From assembly GCA_964481425.1 (NCBI GenBank), contig CAYZTM010000009.1, positions 47,873 to 111,872 on the forward strand: 64,000 bases of DNA, in the 5' to 3' direction. A program made the position numbers and the translations under genes. The number at the start of each line of letters is the position of its first letter. Position 1 is the stretch's first letter. Positions 26,513 to 35,250 of the stretch are shown here, piece after piece. The notes below the pieces were generated by a model, which made no database searches, had not been told where the DNA came from, and was given only the letters and a program-made list of their open reading frames with translations. The stretch comes from MKUN01 sp964481425. GTDB taxonomy: Bacteria; Bacteroidota; Bacteroidia; Chitinophagales; Chitinophagaceae.

Positions 26513-27000
26513 GACAAGAGCAACATACGAAAGAAGAGATACTGGGATACCTGGAGGGTATAGCGGATCCGGAGATACCTGTCCTCACCATACAGGAGAT
26601 AGGTATGCTACGCGATGTGCTTATCACTGAAAAAGGCTACGAGATCATACTGACACCAACCTATACCGGATGCCCGGCAATGGGCATCATAGAAGAAGAT
26701 ATAGAACGATTGCTGGCTGAAAAAGGAGTAAGCCCCGTGTCCGTAAAACTTGTTTATGCCCCGGCATGGACGACAGACTGGATGAGTGATACAGCCAAAG
26801 AAAAAATGCGTCAATACGGTATAGCTCCGCCGGAACACTCATCCTGCAACCAGATATTCTCTTTAAGCAGCTCTGTTAAGTGCCCTAAATGCGGGTCGGA
26901 CAATACAGACCTGATCAGCCGCTTCGGGGCAACAGCCTGCAAAGCATTATACAAATGCAATAACTGCAAAGAGCCTTTCGAATATTTTAAATGCCACTGA
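26506..27000 (+). CDS. paaD: PaaD (PaaJ), DUF59 maturation factor of phenylacetyl-CoA epoxidase
   Basis: A 164-residue protein. The N-terminal DUF59/MIP18 domain has DPEIPVLTIQEIGMLRDV and PTYTGCPAMG with the conserved Cys. The C-terminal zinc ribbon is CPKCGSDNTDL with CNNCKEPF. PaaD is thought to help assemble the iron-sulfur cluster of the reductase PaaE. It overlaps paaC by 7 bp. No paaE follows: a convergent MFS gene ends one base away. Confidence 0.92.
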   Translation: MVGQEQHTKEEILGYLEGIADPEIPVLTIQEIGMLRDVLITEKGYEIILTPTYTGCPAMGIIEEDIERLLAEKGVSPVSVKLVYAPAWTTDWMSDTAKEKMRQYGIAPPEHSSCNQIFSLSSSVKCPKCGSDNTDLISRFGATACKALYKCNNCKEPFEYFKCH

Positions 27001-27001
27001 A

Positions 27002-28174
27002 CTATGCAGCAGCAGTCGTTTTCAAAGTAAGCAGGTATAGTGCGGCTATCACTGTTGCCGCAGCTATGATCATAAATGTATAGCCCGCCCCCAGTTGCAT
27101 CCAGAGCAGGCCGGTAAGGCTACTGGCCAGGAGGGTACAGATGCTTTGGAATGCGGTATATGTGCCAATGGCGGTAGCTGTATCTTGCCTATCGGATATA
27201 TTTGATATCCATGCCTTGGCAATGCCCTCTGTAGCTGCCGCGTAAATACCATACAACAAGAAGAGTGCGAAAAAACCATAAAGGGAATGACTAAAGCCCA
27301 TACCCGCATATACTATCGCAAATACCAGCAAGCCGGAAATAAAAATACTCTTGAGCCCTATGCGGTCGGCCAAAAGGCCCAATGGGAATGCAGCCGCGGC
27401 ATAGATAATATTGTAAAAGATGTAGGCCCCAATAGTACCTGTATCGCTAATACCTGTGTCCTTAATTTTCAACAGCAGGAATACATCTGAGCTATTGAAC
27501 AGGGCAAAAAACAGCAGGCCTACCAGCAGACTGCGGTATTGCTGAGGAGCTGCTTTCCAATAATGGATAAAATCGAGGAAACGGGTCTTGCTTATATTTT
27601 GTTTCGGCTTAACATTTTTGTCCTTCACCAGGAAAGTGAAGGCTATAGCGACGACACCGGGAATAAAGGCCAGCAAGAACAGGCTTTTGTAATGACCGGG
27701 CCTGTAATACAGGAATACCAATGCCGCGAGGGGCCCCAGTACCGCACCAAGAGTATCCATGGCCCTATGAAAACCGAACACGGCACCTTTGGTTTGCGGT
27801 GTAGCCTCGTCAGACAACATTGCATCGCGAGCACCTGTCCTTATACCCTTACCAATGCGGTCCATGCTACGGGCCGAGAATATCCACAGGGGAAAGGTGA
27901 GCACAGCCATCATGGGTTTTGATATAGCGCTAAGCGCATAACCCAATCGTACATAAGGCACACGACGGCCCCTGTTATCGGATAATTTACCGAAGTAGCC
28001 CTTGCTTAAACCGGCTATGGCCTCTGCCATCCCTTCGAGCAGGCCGATCAATACCACTGAGAAATGGATACTTTCCAGGTAAACCGGCATGATGGGATAT
28101 AACATTTCGCTGGCCACATCTGTGAACAGGCTCACCAGCGAGAGTACCAATATGGTACGGGTAATGGCTTTCAT
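27002..28174 (-). CDS. MFS transporter
   Basis: A 390-residue major facilitator with 12 predicted helices. GYFGKLSDNRGRRVPYVRLG is the loop 2-3 signature, followed by the matching LLADRIGLKS of the second half. LFTDVASEMLYPIMPVYL in TM1 is typical of a widespread bacterial efflux-like subgroup with no proven substrate. The start at 28174 places a short basic tail before TM1. It is convergent with paaD. Confidence 0.85.
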   Translation of the reverse strand: MKAITRTILVLSLVSLFTDVASEMLYPIMPVYLESIHFSVVLIGLLEGMAEAIAGLSKGYFGKLSDNRGRRVPYVRLGYALSAISKPMMAVLTFPLWIFSARSMDRIGKGIRTGARDAMLSDEATPQTKGAVFGFHRAMDTLGAVLGPLAALVFLYYRPGHYKSLFLLAFIPGVVAIAFTFLVKDKNVKPKQNISKTRFLDFIHYWKAAPQQYRSLLVGLLFFALFNSSDVFLLLKIKDTGISDTGTIGAYIFYNIIYAAAAFPLGLLADRIGLKSIFISGLLVFAIVYAGMGFSHSLYGFFALFLLYGIYAAATEGIAKAWISNISDRQDTATAIGTYTAFQSICTLLASSLTGLLWMQLGAGYTFMIIAAATVIAALYLLTLKTTAAA

Positions 28175-28245
28175 GTTAAGCCAAAAATAACACAATATGA
28201 GGGTGAATCACATTATCTTGCAGTGCATAAAAATCATTCTAAGAA

Positions 28246-29457
28246 ATGACTGCAAGGCCTCTGCTTACTATCCTGCTCACACTGCTGCTACCCACTCTTG
28301 CGAATGCACAAGGCGGGTGTACAGACCCCTATGCCAGTAACTATGATCCTAATGCTACGTTCAATGACGGCTCGTGCGTGTACCCGGTGACCCATGACAC
28401 CATGCAACTGCGCGCACAGCTACCGGTAGCCATTACTGAAAGTTCAGGACTTGCCTGGGACAACGGCAAACTGTGGACGCATAATGATAGCGGCAACCCC
28501 TCCACTTTCTTCAGCATTGATACCAGCGACGGGCATATATTGCAAACCGTGTATGTAGACAACCACAGCAACGTGGACTGGGAAGACATCACCACAGACA
28601 ATGATTATATCTACATAGGCGACTTTGGCAATAATAATGGCAACCGGACCAACCTGAAGGTACTACGCATCAGCAAAGCAGACATCGGCAATGATACTGC
28701 GGTGCATGTGAATGCGGATGTGATCGCATTCTCCTACAACGACCAAACCAACTTTACCGCCAACCAATTGAACAATTACGATTGTGAGTCTATCATCTCC
28801 ATTGGCGACTCGCTTTATATATTTACCAAAGACCGCCTGGACCAACAAACAAGGGTTTACAAAATGCCTAAGGTACCGGGCACTTACAGCCTCAGCCCAT
28901 ATACCAGCTATAATGTTGGTGGCCTGCTTACTGCAGCCAGCTATAATGCCGCCACGCACGAGATCGTACTGCTGGGTTATACCCTGCTCAAGACCAACTC
29001 GTTCCTTTGGTTCCTCAATGACTACAACGGGGATATGTTCTTTTCCGGCAATAAACGCCGTATAGAAATAGGCGATAACAGCGAATGGCAAACCGAGGGT
29101 ATAGAGTTCATGGGGCCCAACCGTTTCTTTATCTCAAATGAAACTGCTACGGTAAATGCATCACTTTTCATCGGGGAGAAAAACTGGTTGTCAAGCCTGT
29201 CTGTAAAAAATAAAACCCTTGGAAAAGATAATATAAAAGTATTCCCAAACCCCTCAGACGACACTTTTACCATTACCGGGATCGAAGGCAAAACTGCTTA
29301 CCGTCTTAGCACAGCAAATGGCAGAATAATAAAAACAGGTATCATAGATAAAGCCAACAATTCTATATCCCTGGACAAAGTTCCCACGGGTGTATACCTG
29401 CTGGAACTGAATAATGGCAGTGGCGGAAAAACTACGATCAATATCAGTAAAAAATAG
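28246..29457 (+). CDS. Secreted beta-propeller-like protein with T9SS sorting tail
   Basis: A 403-residue protein. After the signal peptide (about 1-21, ending NAQ) comes GCTDPYASNYDPNATFNDG, a short Cys-bounded motif common in Bacteroidota surface proteins. Residues 50-310 look like repeated beta blades (SSGLAWDNGKLWTHNDSG, NVDWEDITTDNDYIYIGDFG). The end is a T9SS type A domain (IKVFPNPSDDTFTITG). Function is unknown beyond secretion. Confidence 0.82.
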   Translation: MTARPLLTILLTLLLPTLANAQGGCTDPYASNYDPNATFNDGSCVYPVTHDTMQLRAQLPVAITESSGLAWDNGKLWTHNDSGNPSTFFSIDTSDGHILQTVYVDNHSNVDWEDITTDNDYIYIGDFGNNNGNRTNLKVLRISKADIGNDTAVHVNADVIAFSYNDQTNFTANQLNNYDCESIISIGDSLYIFTKDRLDQQTRVYKMPKVPGTYSLSPYTSYNVGGLLTAASYNAATHEIVLLGYTLLKTNSFLWFLNDYNGDMFFSGNKRRIEIGDNSEWQTEGIEFMGPNRFFISNETATVNASLFIGEKNWLSSLSVKNKTLGKDNIKVFPNPSDDTFTITGIEGKTAYRLSTANGRIIKTGIIDKANNSISLDKVPTGVYLLELNNGSGGKTTINISKK

Positions 29458-29496
29458 TACGACAGCTACCCTATTGGGATTTCCCTTCCATATTCC

Positions 29497-29925
29497 TTAA
29501 TCTTTAGGCTCCCATAGTTCTATCTTGTTGCCATCGGCATCCATGATATGGATAAATTTTCCGAAATCGTAAGTAACTATATCGTCCAATATGGTTACGC
29601 CATTCTCTTTGAGCCTGCTTATCAGCCCTTCAAGGTCCTGAACGCGGTAGTTGATCATAAACTCCTTTTTAGACGGCGCGAAGTAATCACTTCCTTTCTT
29701 AAAGGGGTTCCACTGGAGTGAGCCTACCTGTTCGGGATTATTGACATCCCTGAATTCAAAGCTGGCGGAGCCCCAGTCATTGATCCGGAACCCAAGATTT
29801 TTAGCATACCAGTCTCTTGTTGCCTGGGGATCGTCTGAAAAAAAGAATATCCCCCCTATCCCGGTCACTTTGGGTGTGTTATCGCCAGAAGTTGTGTTGC
29901 CTGTTGGGTCTTTTTGTTCTTCCAT
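29497..29925 (-). CDS. VOC (glyoxalase/bleomycin-resistance) family protein
   Basis: A 142-residue VOC-fold protein. GIGGIFFFSDDPQATRDWYA starts the first beta-alpha-beta unit, and DFGKFIHIMDADGNKIELWE ends the second with the usual Glu ligand. The N-terminal 20 residues are a charged extension. It lies 2 bp downstream of the DUF4199 gene and is probably cotranscribed with it. The substrate is unknown. Confidence 0.85.
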   Translation of the reverse strand: MEEQKDPTGNTTSGDNTPKVTGIGGIFFFSDDPQATRDWYAKNLGFRINDWGSASFEFRDVNNPEQVGSLQWNPFKKGSDYFAPSKKEFMINYRVQDLEGLISRLKENGVTILDDIVTYDFGKFIHIMDADGNKIELWEPKD

Positions 29926-29927
29926 AT

Positions 29928-30461
29928 TTAGTTTTTTGCTGTTTTTCTTTTTAAAATTAAGGAACTGATGACTGCTACGATGAGGCCAACGGGCAAAATT
30001 TCCATATAGGTCATCATTGCATTGAAGAAAGGGTTCTTATACATCTTCGAAAAATTGGCCATTTTTTCCGTTTCCTTAGCTATTTCCGCAGGACTTGCTC
30101 CGCTTGCTTTCAGTTCGTCGAGCATATGTGCGGAATATTTTTCCATGAAGTCGGGCATAAAAAAGGTATAAGTGATCAGCCAGGAGATGACATACATGGT
30201 AGATGCTATCAGAACGATCATAAGACCTATCCGAAACGCTTTACCAAAACTGATAATACCATCATTGTATTTATTGCGGTAATTGCGAATACCTACAAAC
30301 ACAAGCGAAAAAGCTATGAGCATAGAAGCATAACCAATGAGCATGCTCGTGTTATACTCCACGTTGCCTTCGCAATGGCTCAGGTAATTGATGCTAAAAA
30401 GCATTAATGCGGAAACGATAATACCGGATATTAGTCCGTGGATAAGAATATTTTTTGTCAT
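29928..30461 (-). CDS. DUF4199 membrane protein
   Basis: A 177-residue protein with four predicted helices. The GIISFGKAFRIGLMIVLIAS segment and the C-terminal MEILPVGLIVAVISSLILKR match DUF4199, a Bacteroidota-specific family of unknown function. The start at 30461 (MTKNILIHGLISG) places TM1 at the N-terminus; an upstream in-frame ATG has no support. It sits between a membrane LuxR regulator and a VOC gene on the same strand. Confidence 0.85.
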   Translation of the reverse strand: MTKNILIHGLISGIIVSALMLFSINYLSHCEGNVEYNTSMLIGYASMLIAFSLVFVGIRNYRNKYNDGIISFGKAFRIGLMIVLIASTMYVISWLITYTFFMPDFMEKYSAHMLDELKASGASPAEIAKETEKMANFSKMYKNPFFNAMMTYMEILPVGLIVAVISSLILKRKTAKN

Positions 30462-30568
30462 AGTATTATTTTTTGTTGGCGCAAATGTGGCTATAAGGCA
30501 CAAATTTCCGGTCATACTTTCGGCCATTTTTCTGCCATTCCAGTAATTTTCGTACTAAAGTATAGGTT

Positions 30569-31057
30569 TTAAGGGATGATATTCAAGCTTTTAGCTTTTT
30601 CAACGGCCTGCATTCGTCTTTTCACATCCAACTTTTCAAAAATGTTTTGATTATGTGTTTTGACGGTACTTAAAGAAACAAAAAGTTTCGCAGCGATCTC
30701 CTGGTTGCTGTGTCCCTTTGCCAACAGGGCCAATATTTCCATTTCCCGCTTGCTGAGCTCTAACCGGGCCACGAGGGATGTGTCCGGTATAAAATTTTCG
30801 TTCCTGTGTATATACACCTCTTTTTCCACCACCACGGTTTGGATCCTGGGTTTTGAGAGTTTCAAGGCAAGCCATATACCTAAAACCGTAAATATGATGG
30901 CAATGAAGCCTATGTATATTTCAAAAGAATGGTCAAATATTATGAAACGCAGTTCCAACCATCTGAGTAAGAACAGTAGAAAAGCCAAGCTGGCACTATA
31001 GATCATAGTCGCTTTGTGCCTTAACCATAGTTTTTTTATATCTATCAAGGTGTGCAT
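30569..31057 (-). CDS. Membrane-anchored LuxR-type transcription regulator
   Basis: A protein of about 162 residues with two N-terminal helices (roughly 18-40 and 48-66). A short linker follows, then a GerE/LuxR HTH: LSKREMEILALLAKGHSNQE with LFVSLSTVKTHNQNIFEKLD. There is no receiver domain, so control would come from the membrane part or from a partner. The start at 31057 is preferred over 31075 because a candidate -7 box lies at 31089-31096. The DUF4199 and VOC genes downstream are likely targets (inference). Confidence 0.83.
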   Translation of the reverse strand: MHTLIDIKKLWLRHKATMIYSASLAFLLFLLRWLELRFIIFDHSFEIYIGFIAIIFTVLGIWLALKLSKPRIQTVVVEKEVYIHRNENFIPDTSLVARLELSKREMEILALLAKGHSNQEIAAKLFVSLSTVKTHNQNIFEKLDVKRRMQAVEKAKSLNIIP

Positions 31058-31088
31058 GCTCCTATTTTGCATCAAGCTGGTTCAAGGA

Positions 31089-31096
31089 CAAATGTA
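31089..31096 (-). promoter_or_regulatory. Candidate -7 box of the LuxR-type gene
   Basis: TACATTTG on the minus strand fits TAnnTTTG exactly. A transcript starting near 31083 would give a 26-nt leader to the ATG at 31057. No clear TTG is seen at -33. Confidence 0.4.
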
Positions 31097-31139
31097 ATAA
31101 ATTGGAAGGCATGAAGAAATGCCACATGTGTAGGGGCAT

Positions 31140-31162
31140 AAAAAAAGCTCCCGTTAGGGAGC
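31140..31162 (-). terminator. Original terminator of the tRNA-Ser gene
   Basis: GCTCCC/GGGAGC (31147-31152 and 31157-31162) around GTTA, followed on the minus strand by at least six T. It directly follows the 3' end of the left tRNA-Ser remnant, so it probably ended the tRNA transcript before the island inserted. Confidence 0.8.
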
Positions 31163-31163
31163 C

Positions 31164-31244
<81 letters not shown>

Positions 31245-31251
31245 AACCCTC

Positions 31252-31297
31252 TTGTTGTCCACTTGGAATTATTGTTGTTGTCCTAATGTTGGCCGCC
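31252..31297 (+). other. Candidate integrase arm-type sites, left end
   Basis: TTGTTGTCC at 31252-31260 and TGTTGTCCTAATGTTGGCC (beginning at 31276) match the same pattern, in the same orientation, at 44870-44915 next to the right end. Paired arm sites inside both ends are typical of lambda-type integrases. Confidence 0.55.
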
Positions 31298-31336
31298 TAA
31301 GTGCGGGTTAAAAATCATTTACTTCATTTACTGTTG

Positions 31337-31948
31337 TCATTCCAGCCTGCTAAACAATGAAACGACGGCTGTATTCATGGTCAACGATTGCCCAATAACA
31401 CACCTGCCCCACCAGTAACAATCCTGCCATGACAAAACTACCTCATTGGTATCTATCATGTATCTTGCTATCCAATAGGGCACGGCATACCATTCATAAA
31501 CAGTACGCTCCTTGCCAACATCACACTCCAAGCGTTCAACATCCTTTTGGATAGCTGTATTTCGCCTGTGGTGTAGTTGGTCAAGTATAGCAGCCTTCCT
31601 ATCCATAAGCTGGCTGTGTGTACCTATGAATGTGCCTGTTGATAGCTTGACAGTGTGTAGATGTAGATTGTATAAACTATTAACCATCTCCATGTGCTTA
31701 TCTGCATACAGCAGACCATCTACAAGTGCTGTCTGTGGCAGGTTGAAATACCTGCATACAAATTCTTCTATGCTGGCATGTGCCATTTGCTGTTTGTTTA
31801 AGGTGAACAATGTTACCTTAACCTGGGGCACCCAAGTATGGGCTGCGCCTATCAGGTGGTTTATTCTTACGTGAGGTTCGCTGTCATTCGAAAGTTTTAT
31901 CAGTACACCTTTACAGGTAGTCCCGACTTTTCTGTCGAATAACATCAT
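31337..31948 (-). CDS. Hypothetical protein (island)
   Basis: A 203-residue protein with no recognised family. It is rich in His, Tyr and Trp toward the C-terminus (TVYEWYAVPYWIARYMIDT, then a WQDCYWWGRC segment), has no signal peptide and looks cytoplasmic. The first 21 codons coincide with inverted-repeat copy A, so either the repeat supplied the start or translation begins later, for example at a GTG at 31831. It is the gene closest to the left end. Confidence 0.55.
   Translation of the reverse strand: MMLFDRKVGTTCKGVLIKLSNDSEPHVRINHLIGAAHTWVPQVKVTLFTLNKQQMAHASIEEFVCRYFNLPQTALVDGLLYADKHMEMVNSLYNLHLHTVKLSTGTFIGTHSQLMDRKAAILDQLHHRRNTAIQKDVERLECDVGKERTVYEWYAVPYWIARYMIDTNEVVLSWQDCYWWGRCVIGQSLTMNTAVVSLFSRLE
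31886..31940 (-). repeat. Island inverted-repeat element, copy A
   Basis: Read on the minus strand: ATTCGACAGAAAAGTCG, a spacer with ACCTGTAAAGGT (a small internal stem), then AACTTTCGAAT. It is the most diverged of the five copies, and one arm is altered. It lies over the first codons of the gene ending at 31948. Confidence 0.65.
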
Positions 31949-32025
31949 CCATAGTGATTAAAAGTGGTCGGCTAACGTGTTAAATAGCTAACCAACCACA
32001 ATTAATCAACAGTTCATTTTCGTTT

Positions 32026-32184
32026 TCAGGGGTCTTTGAGATTTGGGAGAGGCAAGACCTTCTCAAAAGAAATCAGCGTTGCCATGAGCATCGTGCACAT
32101 ACTCATAGCCCAGGTAGCTGATAACAAAATACAGCACAACTCTCCTGCCATGTAACTGCTAATACGCCCGATATGCCTAACCAT
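32026..32184 (-). CDS. Small membrane protein (candidate)
   Basis: A 52-codon ORF with one probable membrane helix (AGELCCILLSATWAMSMCTM and the following LMATLI), then a short polar tail. It lies in a 268-bp gap between two island genes on the same strand, which would otherwise be empty. The evidence is only a plausible start, hydrophobicity and position. Confidence 0.4.
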   Translation of the reverse strand: MVRHIGRISSYMAGELCCILLSATWAMSMCTMLMATLISFEKVLPLPNLKDP

Positions 32185-32216
32185 ACCATGCCTTGTAGGT
32201 GGGTGCTTTGTAGCAG

Positions 32217-32462
32217 TTAGAAACTGGCAACAATGGTGAAATGAGTGTGGGCGTAGATACCTGTGTTGGTGATAAACAGCAGTTGATCGTCAGGTGTAGA
32301 GGCGACCTCATCCACGTACAAGGAAACGCCTTTTTGCAGGCTCATATAGTCGTCCCTGCAGATTACCCTAAACGGTGTGTACAACTGTCGTATTCGCCCC
32401 ATAGTGTTTATTATGAGGATGCTGTTACAATCCCCATAGCTGACTGTGTAGGATTGTTCCAT
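32217..32462 (-). CDS. Hypothetical protein (island)
   Basis: An 81-residue soluble protein with alternating strand-like segments (QSYTVSYGDCNSILIINTMG, QLLFITNTGIYAHTHFTIVA), possibly a small beta-barrel. The start at 32462 is 5 bp after the DUF3871 stop, so it is the next gene of that operon. No family recognised. Confidence 0.6.
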   Translation of the reverse strand: MEQSYTVSYGDCNSILIINTMGRIRQLYTPFRVICRDDYMSLQKGVSLYVDEVASTPDDQLLFITNTGIYAHTHFTIVASF

Positions 32463-32467
32463 AGGGC

Positions 32468-33463
32468 TTAGCTTAAGTACCAACAATCGGCTTTACCCTG
32501 CACCGCTTGCATGATACTCTTGGTAACGGTGTAAGCGTTTGCGCTCCTGTCAAGGAACAGGTCTATGTACGAACTTTTGTTAGCCCCTGTAAGAAGGTTA
32601 TAAAGCCGCCATAGGTTGATACTGCCATCATCATTACAGCGGAAACTCAGGTCGCTGTAATAGTCTTTACAGATGTTGTTTATCTGTGCATCACCAAACC
32701 CGAACTCAGGTATGAGCAACTTAGCACCGTCCGACATGTGGCGATACATACGCGCCCTGCCGATAAGCTGTGCAAACTGCCGTTCCGTAAGGCTGTACTG
32801 TTGGAACTCCTGTAGCTGTTGCGCCATCTGTACAGCGTTAAACTCTGTAAGCAATGAAAGGATAGAGTTGTAGAGTACGTCAAGATTGTGCACCTTCAGG
32901 TCGCTTAGGTAGCCGTCTGTGTGTACGCACAGGTTGCAGCACACGAGGTTGCGGAAACCTATAAAGACCTTGAAACGCTGCGCACTGCTCTTGCTTATCA
33001 GGCTGTCAAGGTTATAGGCTTTGACACCACCCACGGTAAGATTAAGGCGATTGCCCTCAATCTCGTTGGTTATAGAGGGTATCTCCACACAGAATGCCAT
33101 CCGTTCATAATACAGGGTCTTTTCGCTGTCAAGAAGGGCATTTGCAGGCTTATTACGAGCCTCTGGGGTTCTGCCCTTGATAGGGTGGCTTAGCCTGATA
33201 GCAGGCTTTAAAATGGTCTCGCCTGCGAACACATGGCTTATAGCCTGCATAGTGGCATCTATGAACTCCCCGTGTGCAATAACTGGCTCATTCTCCTTGA
33301 TGAACACAGGTATGATATGCCTGTTGTTTATCTCGTCCAGAGTACCGCCTACTGTGTTAGCCTCAATGAAGGGCTTAGACGAGGATATCACCTCGATGTT
33401 GTCAACGACCTGGGTAAGGGCTTCGCCCACTGCCACAGGTTCTGTAATGGTTTGTACTTCCAT
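32468..33463 (-). CDS. DUF3871 family protein
   Basis: A 331-residue protein. FIEANTVGGTLDEINNRHII, SHPIKGRTPEARNKPANALL and INLWRLYNLLTGANKSSYID are strong signatures of DUF3871, a Bacteroidota family found on integrative elements and related in gene context to phage DUF932-type proteins. Function is unknown. The start at 33463 lies one base after the ATPase stop; the open frame upstream of it lies inside that gene. Confidence 0.9.
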   Translation of the reverse strand: MEVQTITEPVAVGEALTQVVDNIEVISSSKPFIEANTVGGTLDEINNRHIIPVFIKENEPVIAHGEFIDATMQAISHVFAGETILKPAIRLSHPIKGRTPEARNKPANALLDSEKTLYYERMAFCVEIPSITNEIEGNRLNLTVGGVKAYNLDSLISKSSAQRFKVFIGFRNLVCCNLCVHTDGYLSDLKVHNLDVLYNSILSLLTEFNAVQMAQQLQEFQQYSLTERQFAQLIGRARMYRHMSDGAKLLIPEFGFGDAQINNICKDYYSDLSFRCNDDGSINLWRLYNLLTGANKSSYIDLFLDRSANAYTVTKSIMQAVQGKADCWYLS

Positions 33464-33464
33464 T

Positions 33465-34313
33465 TTACTGATGGTTTGATTGGTGAACAATGTTGTTAAG
33501 CTGGTTCTTTCGTGCTGTAAACTCGTGTACAAGTACCTGTTGATACTGTGGATGGGCATAGTAGAGGCTGTTCAGGTCTTGAACGCTTGGGGCTGTCCTG
33601 ACACGTTGTAGCATCACCTCATAGGTAACAGGTGGTGGCGCATCTACGCCCGTGTTACACCATTCAGCAATAGCCCTGCCTGTGTCTGCCGATGGTATAA
33701 ATTCAGGCTTACTACCGAATAGCTCTGTTCTATCCTTAGATGCCTTTGCCCTGTGCTGCATGTCCATCTCGAACACGAGTGTAAATTCGTATTCAAGGTT
33801 ATCCCTCTGCACTCCCTTCATTCCAACCTTTTCAGGGACTTGCTTACCGTTCTTTTCTGATAGCACATATTCCTGCTTGCTGCGGATAGTGCAGATAAAA
33901 TGGGCATTGCTTTGGAGTATTTTGTTGACAAAGGCATCATGGCGTGGTAGAACCTTAGCCCAATTCGTGAACGAGTTGCCTGCAAGAGAGCTATGGTAGT
34001 CAATGATGAAGTCCCATTCGTGGCTGGTGCTGTCAATAATGATTACTTCCATGCCAGCATCAAGGCAGATGTTGATGCCCTCACAGTAACGTTCAGGGCT
34101 GTAGGGCGGTTCCAATGATAGGGTTTTGAATGTGCCCAAGTGGGCGTATAGGTCTGCACTGTTATTCTCTGTATCAATAACAGCAATCTTGTTCCAGTTG
34201 CCACACAGACCATAGGCAATAAGTAAGGCGGACATGGTTTTGCCGCCACCGCTGGCTGATTGAATACCCAGCTTGATTTTAGCCTTCTTACGGCTGGCTT
34301 GTTGTAGTTGCAT
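33465..34313 (-). CDS. AAA/RecA-like ATPase (AAA_24, Sak4-like)
   Basis: A 282-residue P-loop ATPase. Walker A is GIQSASGGGKT and Walker B GMEVIIIDSTSHEWD; KILQSNAHFICTIRSKQEYV holds a sensor-like segment. Small phage and element ATPases of this type take part in recombination or DNA packaging preparation, for example Sak4 single-strand annealing partners. The start at 34313 precedes a basic tail. It forms an operon with DUF3871. Confidence 0.83.
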   Translation of the reverse strand: MQLQQASRKKAKIKLGIQSASGGGKTMSALLIAYGLCGNWNKIAVIDTENNSADLYAHLGTFKTLSLEPPYSPERYCEGINICLDAGMEVIIIDSTSHEWDFIIDYHSSLAGNSFTNWAKVLPRHDAFVNKILQSNAHFICTIRSKQEYVLSEKNGKQVPEKVGMKGVQRDNLEYEFTLVFEMDMQHRAKASKDRTELFGSKPEFIPSADTGRAIAEWCNTGVDAPPPVTYEVMLQRVRTAPSVQDLNSLYYAHPQYQQVLVHEFTARKNQLNNIVHQSNHQ

Positions 34314-34384
34314 TGTATTTGTTTTTGGGTGAAGAAATGCGTAGTGGATTGTGTGTACAGGCGGATTGATGTACATTAGCCTAC

Positions 34385-34798
34385 ATGGACATAAGCGAAT
34401 TACTCTTATTTGCTGACAACACTTTTTGGGATAGCATCAACGAACGCCACCAACAAAAAGGCGGTGTCTATAAAATCATAGCTGTTGCTGATGGCAAGCG
34501 TGTACCTATCAATAGGTTTCTTGGCACGGACAGTGAAGGCGTACTGTACATCGGAAAGGCTACCTCATTTTTGGATAGGGTTTTAGACCTAAAGAAGTCC
34601 TTGTCACCTTCGTACAATAGCGGTGCTCACATCTGCGGGAGAAGGTATAAGAGTCTGCCCAAGATTGCCGAACACTATCCATTTGAAACGCTGCACGTTG
34701 ACCTGTTGCCATCTGATACACCAGAGTTGTTAGAAGCGCAACTGTTGGATAGCTATAGGAACAACTTCGGTGAAGTGCCACCATTGAATGCCATATAG
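34385..34798 (+). CDS. GIY-YIG-like nuclease domain protein
   Basis: A 137-residue protein, the only plus-strand gene in the left half of the island. GGVYKIIAV and VLYIGKATSFLDRVLDLKKS match the GIY and YIG strands and the following Arg helix. LEAQLLDSYRNNFGEVPPLN fits the Glu helix and final Asn of the GIY-YIG active site. It could be a structure-specific or self-protecting nuclease. Divergent from the ATPase operon across 71 bp. Confidence 0.72.
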   Translation: MDISELLLFADNTFWDSINERHQQKGGVYKIIAVADGKRVPINRFLGTDSEGVLYIGKATSFLDRVLDLKKSLSPSYNSGAHICGRRYKSLPKIAEHYPFETLHVDLLPSDTPELLEAQLLDSYRNNFGEVPPLNAI

Positions 34799-34845
34799 AC
34801 AGAGCAAAAAGAGGTAAGGGCAGCATATACCACCCTTACCATAGC

Positions 34846-35250
34846 TTAGTTCAGCTTTGCAGGCTGCTCTGTTAGCACCTCTGTTTCGGCCGCTATTGGC
34901 TTCGACAGGTCTGTTCCCTTTGACCTTACGGCAACCATGCGCTTGCCTCCTTCTGGCTGATAATCCCACCTGTAGCCAAGTTTCAGAACCTCGCCCGTTT
35001 CAGGCATGGTGTATTCGTAGGCTTCACATGGCACACGCTCTATCGTCCCTGCCATCTGCCTGCCAACCATACGTGCTGCGGTGGCTTCATCGAAGGTGCT
35101 GCTGATAGTACACCTGCGTACTGTGGCATAGAACCTGCCGCTATTCTGCGACTGCACCATTTCAATATCCCCTTCAAGGTCTAAGGAGATGTAGTGTTTC
35201 TTGTCGCCTTCTTTCTGCTGCCGAAGGCTGTAACCTGTTACTGTAACCAT
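34846..35250 (-). CDS. Hypothetical protein, DNA metabolism context
   Basis: A 134-residue protein with a beta-rich N-terminal half (KHYISLDLEGDIEMVQSQNS, GRFYATVRRCTISSTFDEAT) and a polar end. No family is recognised. The location between a helicase and a recombination ATPase suggests a DNA-binding accessory protein, but that is inference. Confidence 0.6.
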   Translation of the reverse strand: MVTVTGYSLRQQKEGDKKHYISLDLEGDIEMVQSQNSGRFYATVRRCTISSTFDEATAARMVGRQMAGTIERVPCEAYEYTMPETGEVLKLGYRWDYQPEGGKRMVAVRSKGTDLSKPIAAETEVLTEQPAKLN

